Below, piece by piece: positions 8,426 to 18,382 of a stretch of 64,000 nucleotides of DNA. The stretch spans positions 1-64,000 of the forward strand of contig CAIOZF010000146.1 of the NCBI GenBank assembly GCA_903862645.1. The letters run 5' to 3'. This DNA is from an uncultured Gammaproteobacteria bacterium (GTDB lineage Bacteria; Pseudomonadota; Gammaproteobacteria; Pseudomonadales; Pseudohongiellaceae). The translations under genes were made by a program, and so were the position numbers. The notes under the pieces are model-generated. The model saw only the letters and a list, made by a program, of their open reading frames with translations, was not told the origin of the DNA and searched no databases. Each line of letters starts with the position of its first letter. Within the stretch, counting starts at the first letter, position 1.

Positions 8426-11017
8426 TTATTTCTTGCTGAAACGGAACTGATCATCCGCGACATCGATGAAAATGCAATCACCCGGTTCGTAATCTCCTTT
8501 TATCACCTGTTGCGCAAGTGGATTTTCAATCCGGTTCTGGATAGCTCGCTTCAAAGGACGGGCTCCATAGACCGGGTCATAACCGAGGTCGGCAATTTTC
8601 TCCAATACCGCGTCACTGACTTCCAAGTGCAGATCATTGTCCTGCAAGCGCTTATTGAGCAACTCGATCTGAATATCGGCTATTCCGCGGATCTGCGACT
8701 TGAGCAACGGATGAAACACCACCGTCTCATCGATCCTGTTTACAAATTCCGGTGAGAAATGCCGCACCACGACAGAAAGCACCTCTGCCTTCACTCGCTC
8801 ATAGGTTCTTTCGTTGGGCACGCCTTCGCTCATCATTTCCTGGATGCGGTCAGAACCCAGGTTTGAAGTCATCACGATAACGGTGTTGCGGAAATCGACC
8901 GTGCGCCCGTGACCATCGGTTAGACGCCCATCATCCATTACCTGCAACAGGATATTGAAGACATCCGGATGCGCCTTTTCTACTTCATCCAACAACAGCA
9001 CGGAATAAGGACGACGACGCACGGCTTCCGTCAGATACCCGCCTTCTTCGTAACCCACGTAACCGGGAGGCGCACCTATCAATCTCGCCACCGAATGTTG
9101 CTCCATGAATTCGGACATATCGATGCGCACCATCGCCTCTTCCGTATCGAACAGAAACTCTGCCAAAGCCTTGCACAATTCCGTCTTGCCGACACCCGTT
9201 GGTCCAAGAAATAGGAAGGAGCCATTCGGTCGGTTGGGATCGGACAAACCCGAACGTGAGCGGCGCACGGCATTGGCAACTGCCGCTACTGCCTCATGTT
9301 GACCGATGACGCGCTTATGCAGTGCATCCTCCATCGCCAGCAGTTTCTGTTTGTCCCCCTGTAACATCTTCGCGACGGGAATGCCGGTCCAGCGCGAGAC
9401 CACCTCGGCAATCTCCTCTTCGGTCACACGACTGCGCAGAAGACGCATGTCCATCATCTCGGTTTGGGCTGACATGTCCAAGGTTTTTTCAAGATTCGGA
9501 ATGATGCCGTACTGCAGCTCTGACATGCGCGCCAGGTCACCCGCACGACGCGCCAACTCCAGTTCATTCCGGGCGCGCTCCAGATTGCTCTTGACGGATT
9601 GCGCCCCCTGCACGAAGGCCTTCTCTGCTTTCCAGATTTCTTCGAGATCGGAGAATTCAAGTTCGAGCTTGTTGATCTCGTCGGCCAGCTTTTCCTTGCG
9701 CTTGCGCGACGCCTCGTCCTCCTCCTTCTTCAGCGCTTCGCGTTCGATTTTCAACTGAATCAAGCGGCGCTCCAGACGATCCATCTCCTCTGGCTTGGAG
9801 TCGATCTCCATGCGGATCAGACTGCCCGCCTCATCAATCAGGTCGATGGCCTTGTCCGGAAGCTGACGATCCGGAATGTAACGCATCGACAAACGCGCAG
9901 CGGCAATAATTGCCGCATCGGAGATTTGCACTCCGTGGTGCACCTCATAACGCTCCTTCAGACCACGAAGAATGGCGATTGTGTCTTCCTCGTTGGGTTC
10001 ATCGACCAGCACCTTTTGGAAGCGGCGCTCCAGAGCGGCATCCTTCTCGATGTATTTCCTGTATTCATCCAGCGTGGTAGCGCCCACGCAATGAAGTTCG
10101 CCGCGAGCCAGCGCTGGCTTGAGCATATTGCCGGCATCCATGGCGCCCTCCGCCTTGCCGGCACCGACCATGGTGTGCAACTCGTCGATGAAAAGGATGA
10201 CTGATCCTTCCTGCTTGGAGAGTTCGTTCAGAACGCCTTTCAGTCGCTCCTCAAACTCGCCACGATACTTGGCACCCGCAATCAACGAGCCCATGTCCAG
10301 CGCGAGAATTTTCTTGTCCTTCAAACCCTCCGGCACCTCGCCATTGACTATGCGCTGCGCCAAGCCTTCCAGGATTGCCGTCTTACCCACACCCGGCTCG
10401 CCTATCAACACGGGATTATTCTTGGTACGACGCTGCAAAACCTGAATAGTGCGACGAATCTCGCTGTCACGACCAATCACAGGATCGAGCTCACCTTTCG
10501 CAGCACGCTCGGTGAGATCCACGCAGAAACGCGACAGCGCCTGCCAGGAATCCTCTGCTCCCGCGTCGGTGGCTTTGTCGCCACCACGCAGGTTGGCGAT
10601 GGCGTTCTCCAGCGCCTTCTCGCTGACGCCATAAGAGCTAAGCAGCTTACCGAGTTCGCCCTTGTCACTCATGGCAACCAGCACTATGGACTCACTGGAG
10701 ATGAATTTGTCGCCACTCTTCTGCGCCAGTTTGTCCGCCTGGTTCATCAGGCGGCCAAGTTCATTGGAGAGACTGATGTCACCGGCATTGCCCTGCACTT
10801 TTGGCAGGCGGTCGATCAGCTGTTGCACGCGAGTGCGCAGATCCGCGATGTTGAATCCCGTTTGCGATAACAGCGGTCGTACAGAGCCGCCCTTCTGATC
10901 GAGCAACGCGAAAATCAGGTGAGCGGGCTCGATAAAATTGTTGTCGTGGCCGACGGCCAGGGATTGGGCATCAGAGAGTGCGGCCTGCAGCTTGCTGGTC
11001 AATTGATCCATGCGCAT
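8426..11017 (-). CDS. clpB: Chaperone ClpB (disaggregase)
   Basis: ClpB is the hexameric AAA+ disaggregase that works with DnaK to rescue aggregated proteins. The N-domain starts [20 protein letters not shown]. Walker A of NBD1 ([10 protein letters not shown]) is near residue 205, the coiled-coil M-domain about 400-520, and Walker A of NBD2 ([10 protein letters not shown]) near 605. Arginine-finger regions are intact. The 863 residues are standard. The start has GAGGTG upstream and aligns with the E. coli start. A sigma-32-like promoter lies upstream. Confidence 0.98.
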   Translation of the reverse strand: MRMDQLTSKLQAALSDAQSLAVGHDNNFIEPAHLIFALLDQKGGSVRPLLSQTGFNIADLRTRVQQLIDRLPKVQGNAGDISLSNELGRLMNQADKLAQKSGDKFISSESIVLVAMSDKGELGKLLSSYGVSEKALENAIANLRGGDKATDAGAEDSWQALSRFCVDLTERAAKGELDPVIGRDSEIRRTIQVLQRRTKNNPVLIGEPGVGKTAILEGLAQRIVNGEVPEGLKDKKILALDMGSLIAGAKYRGEFEERLKGVLNELSKQEGSVILFIDELHTMVGAGKAEGAMDAGNMLKPALARGELHCVGATTLDEYRKYIEKDAALERRFQKVLVDEPNEEDTIAILRGLKERYEVHHGVQISDAAIIAAARLSMRYIPDRQLPDKAIDLIDEAGSLIRMEIDSKPEEMDRLERRLIQLKIEREALKKEEDEASRKRKEKLADEINKLELEFSDLEEIWKAEKAFVQGAQSVKSNLERARNELELARRAGDLARMSELQYGIIPNLEKTLDMSAQTEMMDMRLLRSRVTEEEIAEVVSRWTGIPVAKMLQGDKQKLLAMEDALHKRVIGQHEAVAAVANAVRRSRSGLSDPNRPNGSFLFLGPTGVGKTELCKALAEFLFDTEEAMVRIDMSEFMEQHSVARLIGAPPGYVGYEEGGYLTEAVRRRPYSVLLLDEVEKAHPDVFNILLQVMDDGRLTDGHGRTVDFRNTVIVMTSNLGSDRIQEMMSEGVPNERTYERVKAEVLSVVVRHFSPEFVNRIDETVVFHPLLKSQIRGIADIQIELLNKRLQDNDLHLEVSDAVLEKIADLGYDPVYGARPLKRAIQNRIENPLAQQVIKGDYEPGDCIFIDVADDQFRFSKK

Positions 11018-11133
11018 GTGTTCACCTCAAGAAGAAGTACGGTCTGAAAAAGAATCTGGGTATTTAGCCTGAAGAACGCCCGGGTCCGGAGTTGCCAGAG
11101 TTGCGGACTTGCTTCCTGCTGCGATTGACCACT

Positions 11134-11161
11134 TAATGCGGCCTTGCCCAGCAAATTCAAG
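11134..11161 (-). promoter_or_regulatory. Sigma-32-like heat-shock promoter for clpB
   Basis: On the minus strand CTTGAA (11156-11161), 14 bases, then CCGCATTA (11134-11141). This differs at one position from the sigma-32 -10 CCCCATNTA core and has the perfect -35. It lies between the pgeF stop and the clpB start and would give a leader of about 110 bases. ClpB is a classical RpoH-regulon member. Confidence 0.7.
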
Positions 11162-11197
11162 TATGCCAGCGGTTACCATTGAGGACAGGAACATAGA

Positions 11198-11989
11198 TCA
11201 AGAAATAGGACGCAAACCAATCACACTGGCCATGCGGCCTGTGACACCATCCCGGCGGTAAGAATAGAAGCGCGAAGTATCACAATGAGTGCACCAGCCA
11301 CCTCCTGTCACGTCGACAACTCCAAGTGCCAGCAACCTGATTCTGGCGATGGCGTAGAGATCGGCCAGATATTTGCCGGTTATCAGCCCCGGCCGAAAAC
11401 CGTCTGCGGAGATTCGACCGCGCAACTGTTCGTCGACAGTGGAATCAAGGAAGATTTCGCGAACCTCTGCGCCCACCTCGAAATGACATGGACCGATCGC
11501 GGGGCCCAGCCAGGCGATGATCTCGGAGGTGGGTACCGGAAAGCGGGCCAAGGTCTGTTCAAGTATCCCATCGGCAAGACCACGCCATCCTGCATGCGCT
11601 ACCGCGACACTGCGCCCATCCCGAGCGGCAAAGAATACCGGCAGGCAATCTGCCGTCAGGACCGCGCCTGCAACCCCCATAGTGTCTATGAAGACTGCGT
11701 CGCCAGCACGTTCACCTTTACCGCATTCGGCATGCACAACTTCGGTGCCATGCACCTGCGCGAGCCACTGGAGGTGAATCGGCCCGTCCAGCAACTCTTG
11801 TAGCAGCGCCCGATTGGTGGCGACATCGATGGGATTGTCATTGACGTGCAAGGCCAGATTGAATGTATCGAAAGGAGCGTTGCTGACGCCGCCCTGGCGC
11901 GTTGTGACCAGCGCGAAGACCGAGGCTGGCGCGGACCAGGAAGGCTGCAACAATCGCATAGTATCGGTCACCTTGCTGGTCTCGGTCAT
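11198..11989 (-). CDS. pgeF: PgeF/YfiH family protein (peptidoglycan editing factor, laccase-like fold)
   Basis: Family members have multicopper-oxidase-like or nucleoside phosphorylase activity in vitro; PgeF removes mis-incorporated L-Ser stem peptides in cell-wall synthesis. The metal/catalytic pattern is present: QVHGTEVVHAE, then TADCLPVFFA, VAHAGWRGL and GPAIGPCHFEVG, supplying conserved Cys and His residues. Length 263 residues. The start could also be an internal Met ten codons downstream (11959). It is placed between rluD and clpB, the usual gammaproteobacterial order. Confidence 0.9.
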   Translation of the reverse strand: MTETSKVTDTMRLLQPSWSAPASVFALVTTRQGGVSNAPFDTFNLALHVNDNPIDVATNRALLQELLDGPIHLQWLAQVHGTEVVHAECGKGERAGDAVFIDTMGVAGAVLTADCLPVFFAARDGRSVAVAHAGWRGLADGILEQTLARFPVPTSEIIAWLGPAIGPCHFEVGAEVREIFLDSTVDEQLRGRISADGFRPGLITGKYLADLYAIARIRLLALGVVDVTGGGWCTHCDTSRFYSYRRDGVTGRMASVIGLRPIS

Positions 11990-12026
11990 GGCTGCCCCAT
12001 CGTGGTCAATAGAGGTTCTATCGAGG

Positions 12027-12974
12027 TTAAATATCGTCCTGCAGCGCGACCAAAAGCGCCTGCATGTCTGCGGGCAGCTCGGATTCCCAGCTCACCATCT
12101 CACCGGTGCGAGGATGAATGAAGCCGAGTCGACGGGCGTGAAGGGCCTGCCGGTCAAAATTCTTCAACACATTGGCGAGAGCTCCACTGCAGCCCTTGGG
12201 GATCTGCAACCGTCCACCATAGAGGGGATCGCCTACCAGCGGATAGCGGATATGGCTCATATGCACCCGAATCTGATGGGTTCGACCGGTCTCCAGCTTC
12301 ACACGGACGTGGGTATGTGAACGAAAACGTTTAAGGACACGATAATGCGTCACCGCGTCTTTGCCATTTTCGATAACCGCACGCTTCTGGCGATGCACCG
12401 GATGTCTGCCCAGTGGCAGGTTCACCGTACCTCCAGCCGTCATCACCCCAATCACCACCGCCTCGTACTCGCGCTCGACTTCCCTGCGCTGCAGTTGCTT
12501 GACGAGAATTCGGTGCGCCTGCAGGTTCTTGGCTACAACCATCAGTCCGGAGGTGTCCTTGTCCAGACGATGCACGATGCCTGCTCTCGGAATTTCGCTC
12601 AACTGCGGGCAATAATGCAGCAAGCCATTGAGCAGGGTACCGGAGCGATTACCCGCCGCAGGGTGCACCACTGTATTGACTGGCTTGTCGATCACCAGCA
12701 CATCATCGTCTTCATAGACGATATTCAGCTCTCTAGGCTCAGCCACCCACGTCTCATCGGCGACCAGTTCGGTTTCGAGTGACAACGTGTCGCCCGCATA
12801 GATCTTGTCTTTGGAACGCAGGACCTTGCCGTTGACCAGCAGATTGCCCTCCTTTATCCATATCTGTAGCCGCCCGCGTGAGTACTCTGAAAACAGACCA
12901 GCGGCAACCTGATCGAGCCGTTGTCCGGAGAGCAGATCGGGAACTTGTGCCTGCAATGAAATCTTTGTACTCAT
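12027..12974 (-). CDS. rluD: 23S rRNA pseudouridine(1911/1915/1917) synthase RluD
   Basis: RluD modifies helix 69 of 23S rRNA. An N-terminal S4 RNA-binding domain (about residues 15-75) precedes the catalytic domain with HRLDKDTSGLMVVAK, which holds the catalytic Asp, and later LKRFRSHTHVRVKLETGRTH. At 315 residues it is normal length. Divergent from bamD, a conserved pairing. pgeF follows 37 bases downstream on the same strand. Confidence 0.95.
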   Translation of the reverse strand: MSTKISLQAQVPDLLSGQRLDQVAAGLFSEYSRGRLQIWIKEGNLLVNGKVLRSKDKIYAGDTLSLETELVADETWVAEPRELNIVYEDDDVLVIDKPVNTVVHPAAGNRSGTLLNGLLHYCPQLSEIPRAGIVHRLDKDTSGLMVVAKNLQAHRILVKQLQRREVEREYEAVVIGVMTAGGTVNLPLGRHPVHRQKRAVIENGKDAVTHYRVLKRFRSHTHVRVKLETGRTHQIRVHMSHIRYPLVGDPLYGGRLQIPKGCSGALANVLKNFDRQALHARRLGFIHPRTGEMVSWESELPADMQALLVALQDDI

Positions 12975-13287
12975 AGCGCCTTAAGGGGTTGAATCCAGCA
13001 ACAGTCTGCCGCCCCTCTGCGTCTGACGCGCCGGAGCTGGCTGGGTTCTGATCGGTGGAGATAGAAAGAGTACAGCATAACTTTGGTTTAAGAGGAATGC
13101 TGTGGTTAAATACGCCATCGCTCGGGCAGGCTTAAAACAAGCCGCTCCTGACAAAATGCTGCCACCGTGGCGGCCGACAAAGCGGGCGCATTATAACCGC
13201 TAATTTCCAGTTGAATTTATTATTTTCCTGTTACCCCGAGCGGCTGAATCCAGGCAGAGGAACAGGAATAGAAGAGGTTGTGGACGC
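12975..13287. other. Divergent rluD/bamD intergenic region
   Basis: This 313-base gap holds no gene I can support. Reading toward rluD there is a perfect TATAAT (13190-13195) with a GCGCCCGC discriminator, like the rRNA promoters at the left edge, but the best -35 (TTCAAC, 13210-13215) is only 14 bases away, so the promoter call is tentative. No clear bamD promoter is visible. Confidence 0.35.
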
Positions 13288-14244
13288 GTGAGAATTCTGA
13301 TCCTGATGACGCTTTTCCTGACCCTTGTGTCCTGTTCTATCTTCAATGGCGACGAGCGCGACGAGTTCGAAGGGCTGACTACCGAAGAACAGTTCTATGT
13401 CACTGCACAACGCCAACTGAATGCCCGCAACTATCGTGCCGCCATCAGTACCTATCAGGCACTTGAGTCCCGCTTCCCGTTTGGGCGCTACGCAGCCCAG
13501 GGTCAGCTGGAGCTGATTTACGCCTATTTCAACAATCTGGACCTGGAATCAGCGCGTACTGCAGCCGACCGTTTCATTCGCCTGAACCCGGATAACCCCA
13601 GTGTCGATTATGCGTACTACATGAAAGGCATGGCCTCATTCGCAGAAGACTCCGGTTTCATGAGCCGCTTCCTGCCGACTGATCCGGCCAGGCGTGACCC
13701 GGGCCGGGCACGCGACGCCTTTGCTGAATTCTCCATGCTGCTGGCCTTGTATCCGGACAGCGATTATGCGGCCGATGCACGGGCACGTATGATTTATCTG
13801 CGCAATCTGCTGGCCACCTATGAGATCCATGTGGCGACCTATTATCTGGAAAGACGTGCCTACGTTGCGGCACTGAATCGCGGCCGTTATGTCGTCGAAA
13901 ACTTCCAGGGCAGCCCGCTGGCGGCAAACGGCATGGCGATCATGGTGGAATCATATCTGCGTATGGGCCTGGACGATCTGGCGGGAACTTCGCTCGCACT
14001 GCTCAAGCAGAATTTTCCGGACCATCCCTCCCTGGACGGCAATGGCAATTTCATCGTGCGCAGCGATGTGACCAACCCTTCACTGCTGTACACGGCCTCA
14101 TTCGGCCTGCTGGGGGATAACGTCGACAACACGCCGCTGGCGCCTACCACCCGCCCATTCCAGCCAGATAGTCCCGTCATGAATGAGCCGCCACCCACAG
14201 AGCGCTCGTTGTTCAGCATCCTCACCTTCGGCATTTTCGACTAA
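13288..14244 (+). CDS. bamD: Outer membrane assembly lipoprotein BamD
   Basis: BamD is the essential lipoprotein of the BAM complex that folds outer membrane beta-barrels. The signal peptide ends in lipobox LVSC (Cys16). TPR repeats follow ([40 protein letters not shown]). Length of 318 residues is somewhat longer than E. coli (245) through a C-terminal extension rich in Pro, Asn and Thr. The start is GTG with GAGG about 10 bases upstream. Divergent from rluD. Confidence 0.95.
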   Translation: MRILILMTLFLTLVSCSIFNGDERDEFEGLTTEEQFYVTAQRQLNARNYRAAISTYQALESRFPFGRYAAQGQLELIYAYFNNLDLESARTAADRFIRLNPDNPSVDYAYYMKGMASFAEDSGFMSRFLPTDPARRDPGRARDAFAEFSMLLALYPDSDYAADARARMIYLRNLLATYEIHVATYYLERRAYVAALNRGRYVVENFQGSPLAANGMAIMVESYLRMGLDDLAGTSLALLKQNFPDHPSLDGNGNFIVRSDVTNPSLLYTASFGLLGDNVDNTPLAPTTRPFQPDSPVMNEPPPTERSLFSILTFGIFD

Positions 14245-14254
14245 GCGCTTGGAC

Positions 14255-14842
14255 CTAGTTGTAGTTCTCCGGGCAGAACTCCCTCTCGATCAGCTCAATC
14301 AGGATATGGATGATCTTGATATGGACTTCTTGCACGCGATCGGCAAAGGCGCTCTTTCCCGCACTGATGTCGACCGTGGCCAGCGCGCCCAGCGCCGAGC
14401 CAGACGCACCAGTCAGGCTGATGACTTGGATACCGTTGGCACGGGCAAATTCCGCCGCCTTGATCACATTGCGACTGCTGCCACTGGTACTGATTGCCAG
14501 CAGGCAATCCCCCGTGCGACCACGTGCCTCGAGGTAGCGAGAGAAGATATATTCGTAACCAAAATCGTTGGCGACACAGCTGATATGCCCCGGATCGCTG
14601 ATGGCCGTCGCCGAGAGCGCTCGTCGATTCTGGCGATACCGTCCGGTCAACTCTTCCGCAAAGTGCATCGCATCACTCATGGAACCACCGTTGCCGCAGC
14701 TGTAGATGGCTTTGCCAGACTGCAAAGCGCCGATCAGCACAGCGGCAGCCCCCGCGATACTCGCAATATTGGCTTCCAGCGCCATGAAGCGCTGCAAGTA
14801 GTCGTGAGAGTCATTCAATGTTGCGATGATATGTTGTTTCAA
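14255..14842 (-). CDS. gmhA: Phosphoheptose isomerase (SIS domain)
   Basis: GmhA converts sedoheptulose-7-phosphate to D-glycero-D-manno-heptose-7-phosphate for LPS inner core. A single SIS domain contains SCGNGGSMSDAMHFAEELTG (about residues 48-67), DPGHISCVANDFGYEYIFSR and STSGSSRNVIKA, all close to GmhA. The paralogue DiaA, a DnaA-binding protein, is the main alternative, but the AMHFAEELTGRYR signature favours GmhA. 195 residues. It converges on bamD. Confidence 0.85.
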   Translation of the reverse strand: MKQHIIATLNDSHDYLQRFMALEANIASIAGAAAVLIGALQSGKAIYSCGNGGSMSDAMHFAEELTGRYRQNRRALSATAISDPGHISCVANDFGYEYIFSRYLEARGRTGDCLLAISTSGSSRNVIKAAEFARANGIQVISLTGASGSALGALATVDISAGKSAFADRVQEVHIKIIHILIELIEREFCPENYN

Positions 14843-14915
14843 TCTTTCACCCTTCTATCTGCTGCTGTTCAATGAGTGGGACGGACTGGATCGGGATACT
14901 TCTAGCAGGGGGTAA

Positions 14916-16583
14916 TCACTCGCCAAGCTCCCAGCCGGAGGTAATTGGATAGCGGCGATCCCGTCCGAAGCCGCGCTGGGACAGGCGAACCCCCACCGGG
15001 CTCTGCCTGCGCTTGTATTCATTGAGGTCCACCAGTCGCAATACGCGCCTGACCGTGGCCTCCGCGAATCCTCTACTGATGATGTCTGCCGCGCTGCAGT
15101 CCTGTTCGACGTAAAGCTCCAGTATGGCATCGAGTTCGTCATAGGGCGGCAGGTTGTCCTGATCCATCTGCCCCGGTGCGAGCTCTGCCGAGGGTGGACG
15201 ATCGATGACGGCCTGCGGAATCACGGCAGAACCGAGAGCGTCGGGCTGCGTATTGCGATAATCGGCCAAGCGATAGACGACAGTCTTGGGAACATCCTTC
15301 AGGACGTCGAAACCACCGGCCATGTCGCCATACAACGTACAGTAACCCACGGCTATTTCGCTCTTGTTGCCCGTGGTCAATACCAGCACCCCTTTCTTGT
15401 TGGAGATCGCCATCAACAGCACGCCGCGGCAGCGGGCCTGAATATTCTGCTCTGTGACATTAATCTGCAGACCGGCAAACTCGTCTGTCAGCACCGCTAC
15501 AAAACTCTCATAGGCGGTATTGATAGGAATCACACTGTAACGGATTCCCAGCCGCTCGGCCTGCGAACGAGCCTGATCGAGACTGAGTTGTGAGGTATAT
15601 GTGAACGGCATCATCACCGCCTGCACGCGTTCGGCTCCCAGCGCATCTGCCGCGATGATTAACGTCAGGGCCGAATCGATGCCGCCGGAGAGCCCCAGCA
15701 CCACGCCCTTGAAGCCATTCTTGCGGACGTAGTCGCGCACTCCGAGTACCAAGGCCTTGTACAGTCCTGCCTCCACCCCGTCGCTCAAGCTGGACACGCC
15801 GGCTCCGGGATTGAGACTTACCTGTCGTCCTGACGCCGCATCCGCCATGACATCCAGGCGCACCGGGAACAAACCTTCCTCGAACGAAGGCGCCTGGACA
15901 AGACAAGCGCCCTGGGCATTCACCGCCATGGAGCTGCCATCAAATACCAGCTCATCCTGACCGCCGACAAGATTGACATAAACGATCGGTATTCCCGCCT
16001 CCTGCGCTCTCGTGCGCAACAATGCCGCACGATCAACCACCTTGTTTCCGTGATAGGGGGAAGCGTTGATATTGATGAGCAGGCTGGCACCAGATTCGGC
16101 GGCCTGCCGGGTCGGCGCCTCCTCCCACATGTCTTCACAGATGGTCATTGCCACTGCAACACCATTGATCATGGTTACGCAGGCCTCTTCACCGGGCCAG
16201 AAATAACGCCGCTCATCAAAAACCTGATAGTTGGGCAGACATTGTTTGCGATAGGTGGCCAGGATTTCCGTGCCCCTTATCAGGGAAACGGCATTATAGA
16301 GACGCCCGTTCTCATGCAGCGGATGGCCAACCAGCATGTGGATTGGTAAGTTGGCTGAGCGCAGACGCGACAGTGCCTTTTCGATACGGATCTGCAGGCT
16401 GGGACGCAACAACAGGTCTTCGGGGGGATAGCTCGTCAGCGTCAATTCCGGAAAGGCGATGATGTCGGCACCGTGCTCGTCGATGGCCTGCCGTGCGGCG
16501 GCAATCACCCGATCCGTATTGCCCTTGATGTCCCCTACCAGCAGATTCAGCTGGGCCATAACAACGATTAACTGCCCTGGCAT
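14916..16583 (-). CDS. nadE: Glutamine-dependent NAD+ synthetase
   Basis: The enzyme amidates nicotinate adenine dinucleotide to NAD+ using glutamine. The N-terminal nitrilase-type amidase domain (about 1-260) has the Glu-Lys-Cys triad regions, including FPELTLTSYPPEDL and TICEDMWEE. The C-terminal ATP-pyrophosphatase domain carries the P-loop LGLSGGIDSAL. The frame is open to 16730, but ATG 16583 is chosen because GGGGAG precedes it and homologues start MAxLN-like within a few residues. 555 residues. Divergent from pilS. Confidence 0.93.
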   Translation of the reverse strand: MPGQLIVVMAQLNLLVGDIKGNTDRVIAAARQAIDEHGADIIAFPELTLTSYPPEDLLLRPSLQIRIEKALSRLRSANLPIHMLVGHPLHENGRLYNAVSLIRGTEILATYRKQCLPNYQVFDERRYFWPGEEACVTMINGVAVAMTICEDMWEEAPTRQAAESGASLLININASPYHGNKVVDRAALLRTRAQEAGIPIVYVNLVGGQDELVFDGSSMAVNAQGACLVQAPSFEEGLFPVRLDVMADAASGRQVSLNPGAGVSSLSDGVEAGLYKALVLGVRDYVRKNGFKGVVLGLSGGIDSALTLIIAADALGAERVQAVMMPFTYTSQLSLDQARSQAERLGIRYSVIPINTAYESFVAVLTDEFAGLQINVTEQNIQARCRGVLLMAISNKKGVLVLTTGNKSEIAVGYCTLYGDMAGGFDVLKDVPKTVVYRLADYRNTQPDALGSAVIPQAVIDRPPSAELAPGQMDQDNLPPYDELDAILELYVEQDCSAADIISRGFAEATVRRVLRLVDLNEYKRRQSPVGVRLSQRGFGRDRRYPITSGWELGE

Positions 16584-16713
16584 ACACTCCCCACTGCCCG
16601 CACGGCATTGATGGCTATTGTCAAACAAGTGCGATATTGTCCGACAAACAATCCGCATAAGCAAAACGCAATTCGTCTGGAACAGCATCCCTCGAGTCAG
16701 TAAAACTTCGCAG

Positions 16714-18345
16714 ATGATGGAAGCAAGCACACAGCCAGATCAGAACCTCCGGGTCCTGCAAATATTCAATGCCTATCGAGTCATTCTGGTTCTGGTCCTG
16801 CTGCTCACCTTCCAGTCCAGCCCCAATACGACCCAACTGGGCGTTCATGACCCGGATCTGTTCATGGATATCCTGCTCGGTTACGGCTTTTTCAGCCTCG
16901 CCGTCATTGTCCTCACCCGGCCGGTTCAAAATGCCAAGGCACATCAGAACCTGCTAAGCTCGCTGTTGATCGTCGACATTCTGGCTGTAGCTCTTATCAC
17001 CTACAGTTGCAGCGGCATGGTCAGCGGTCTCGGCCTGCTGCATCTGGTGACCATAGCAGCCGGCAGCATCATCATCATCGGCAGAATGAGTACCTTTCTG
17101 GCTGCCATCGCCAGCATCGCTACGATCTATGCAGAGGTCTATCTCAGTTTCAGCAGGGACATGGTGAACAACCAATATATGCAGGCCGGTCTGTTGGGGG
17201 TTCTGCTGTTCACCACCTCGCTGTTTCTCCAATCCCTGAGCCAGAAGATGCGACGCAGTGCTGTGCTCGCCTTAGAGCTAGCAACCAACATCGTCAACCT
17301 GGAACAGCTCAATCAGCTAGTAATACAGCGGATGCGCACAGGGATTGTGGTTGTGGATGCCAATGCCCACATTCTGACCGCAAACGATGTGGCCATTCGC
17401 CTGCTTGAACTCAGCGATGCAGGGGAAGGCAAATCCTCTAAGGCAAAACCACCAAAACTGCGAGGGCTACCGCAGATACTCGAAGAACACCTCTCGTCCT
17501 GGCGTCAGCGGCCCAACCGCCGGATACCGACCTTCGCCACCAGCAATGCAGCGCCACAACTGCAGGCCAACTTCGCCTACCTGAATCCGACCACCGATTC
17601 CAACATTCTGATCTTTCTGGAGGACAGCACCCAGATCATTCAACGGGTCAGGCAAATGAATTTGATATCTCTCGGGCGGCTGACAGCCAGCATCGCCCAT
17701 GAAATCCGCAACCCGCTTGGCGCCATCAGTCACGCCAGTCAGCTGCTGCAGGAAGCCGACGGGATAAGGGACGCTGATCGGCGTCTGCTGGAGATCATTC
17801 TTAATCACTGCAGTAGAGTGAATCTGATCATCGAAGATGTCCTGCACATGTCGCGACACAAACAGGACAGCAGCGACAGGGTCAATCTGCACGATTGGCT
17901 GACACGCTTTGTGGAAACTTATTGTGAGACTCATCAGGTCAGTGGCAACGTCACTGTTGACATTCGCCCGCGCGACACCGAGGTGCGTGTCATCGTCAGC
18001 CAGCTCGAACAGATTCTCACCAATCTAATGGAGAACGGCTTGCGTTACAGTGAGCAGGCTACCGGCAGCGCCACACTCACGCTCATGGGCGGGCTAAGCG
18101 TCAAGGGCGAAGGATCGACTCCCGTGCTGCATGTGATTGATGAGGGTCCAGGCGTGCCGCCGGAGTCAGAGGAGCATCTCTTTGAGCCGTTCTACACGAC
18201 CGATCCGAAGGGCACAGGGCTGGGACTTTATATCTCCAAGGAACTGTGCGAAGCTAATCAGGCACGGCTTTCCTACCGCAGAGACACCGAAGGCAAGAGC
18301 TGCTTCAGCATCCATTTCTCGCACCCCGACAGAAATATGGATTGA
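16714..18345 (+). CDS. pilS: Type IV pilus sensor histidine kinase PilS
   Basis: PilS senses PilA in the membrane and phosphorylates PilR. About six membrane segments occupy the N-terminal half, then a PAS-like linker, then HisKA with the phospho-acceptor His at about residue 329 (TASIAHEIRNPLG), N-box NLMENGLRYSEQ and G-boxes DEGPGVPPE and GTGLGLYISKEL. The frame opens upstream at 16618; ATG 16714 or 16717 is the likely start, though no strong ribosome site is visible. The protein appears intact, in contrast to its partner pilR 38 bases downstream. Confidence 0.88.
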   Translation: MMEASTQPDQNLRVLQIFNAYRVILVLVLLLTFQSSPNTTQLGVHDPDLFMDILLGYGFFSLAVIVLTRPVQNAKAHQNLLSSLLIVDILAVALITYSCSGMVSGLGLLHLVTIAAGSIIIIGRMSTFLAAIASIATIYAEVYLSFSRDMVNNQYMQAGLLGVLLFTTSLFLQSLSQKMRRSAVLALELATNIVNLEQLNQLVIQRMRTGIVVVDANAHILTANDVAIRLLELSDAGEGKSSKAKPPKLRGLPQILEEHLSSWRQRPNRRIPTFATSNAAPQLQANFAYLNPTTDSNILIFLEDSTQIIQRVRQMNLISLGRLTASIAHEIRNPLGAISHASQLLQEADGIRDADRRLLEIILNHCSRVNLIIEDVLHMSRHKQDSSDRVNLHDWLTRFVETYCETHQVSGNVTVDIRPRDTEVRVIVSQLEQILTNLMENGLRYSEQATGSATLTLMGGLSVKGEGSTPVLHVIDEGPGVPPESEEHLFEPFYTTDPKGTGLGLYISKELCEANQARLSYRRDTEGKSCFSIHFSHPDRNMD

Positions 18346-18382
18346 AGAAAATCCCGAACAAATTTCCGCTACCGGAGCCACT

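Noticed and set aside
14255-14842. Assigning gmhA as diaA
   Set aside because: DnaA-binding DiaA shares the SIS fold, but the AMHFAEELTGRYR and ISCVANDFGYEYIFSR segments match GmhA more closely.
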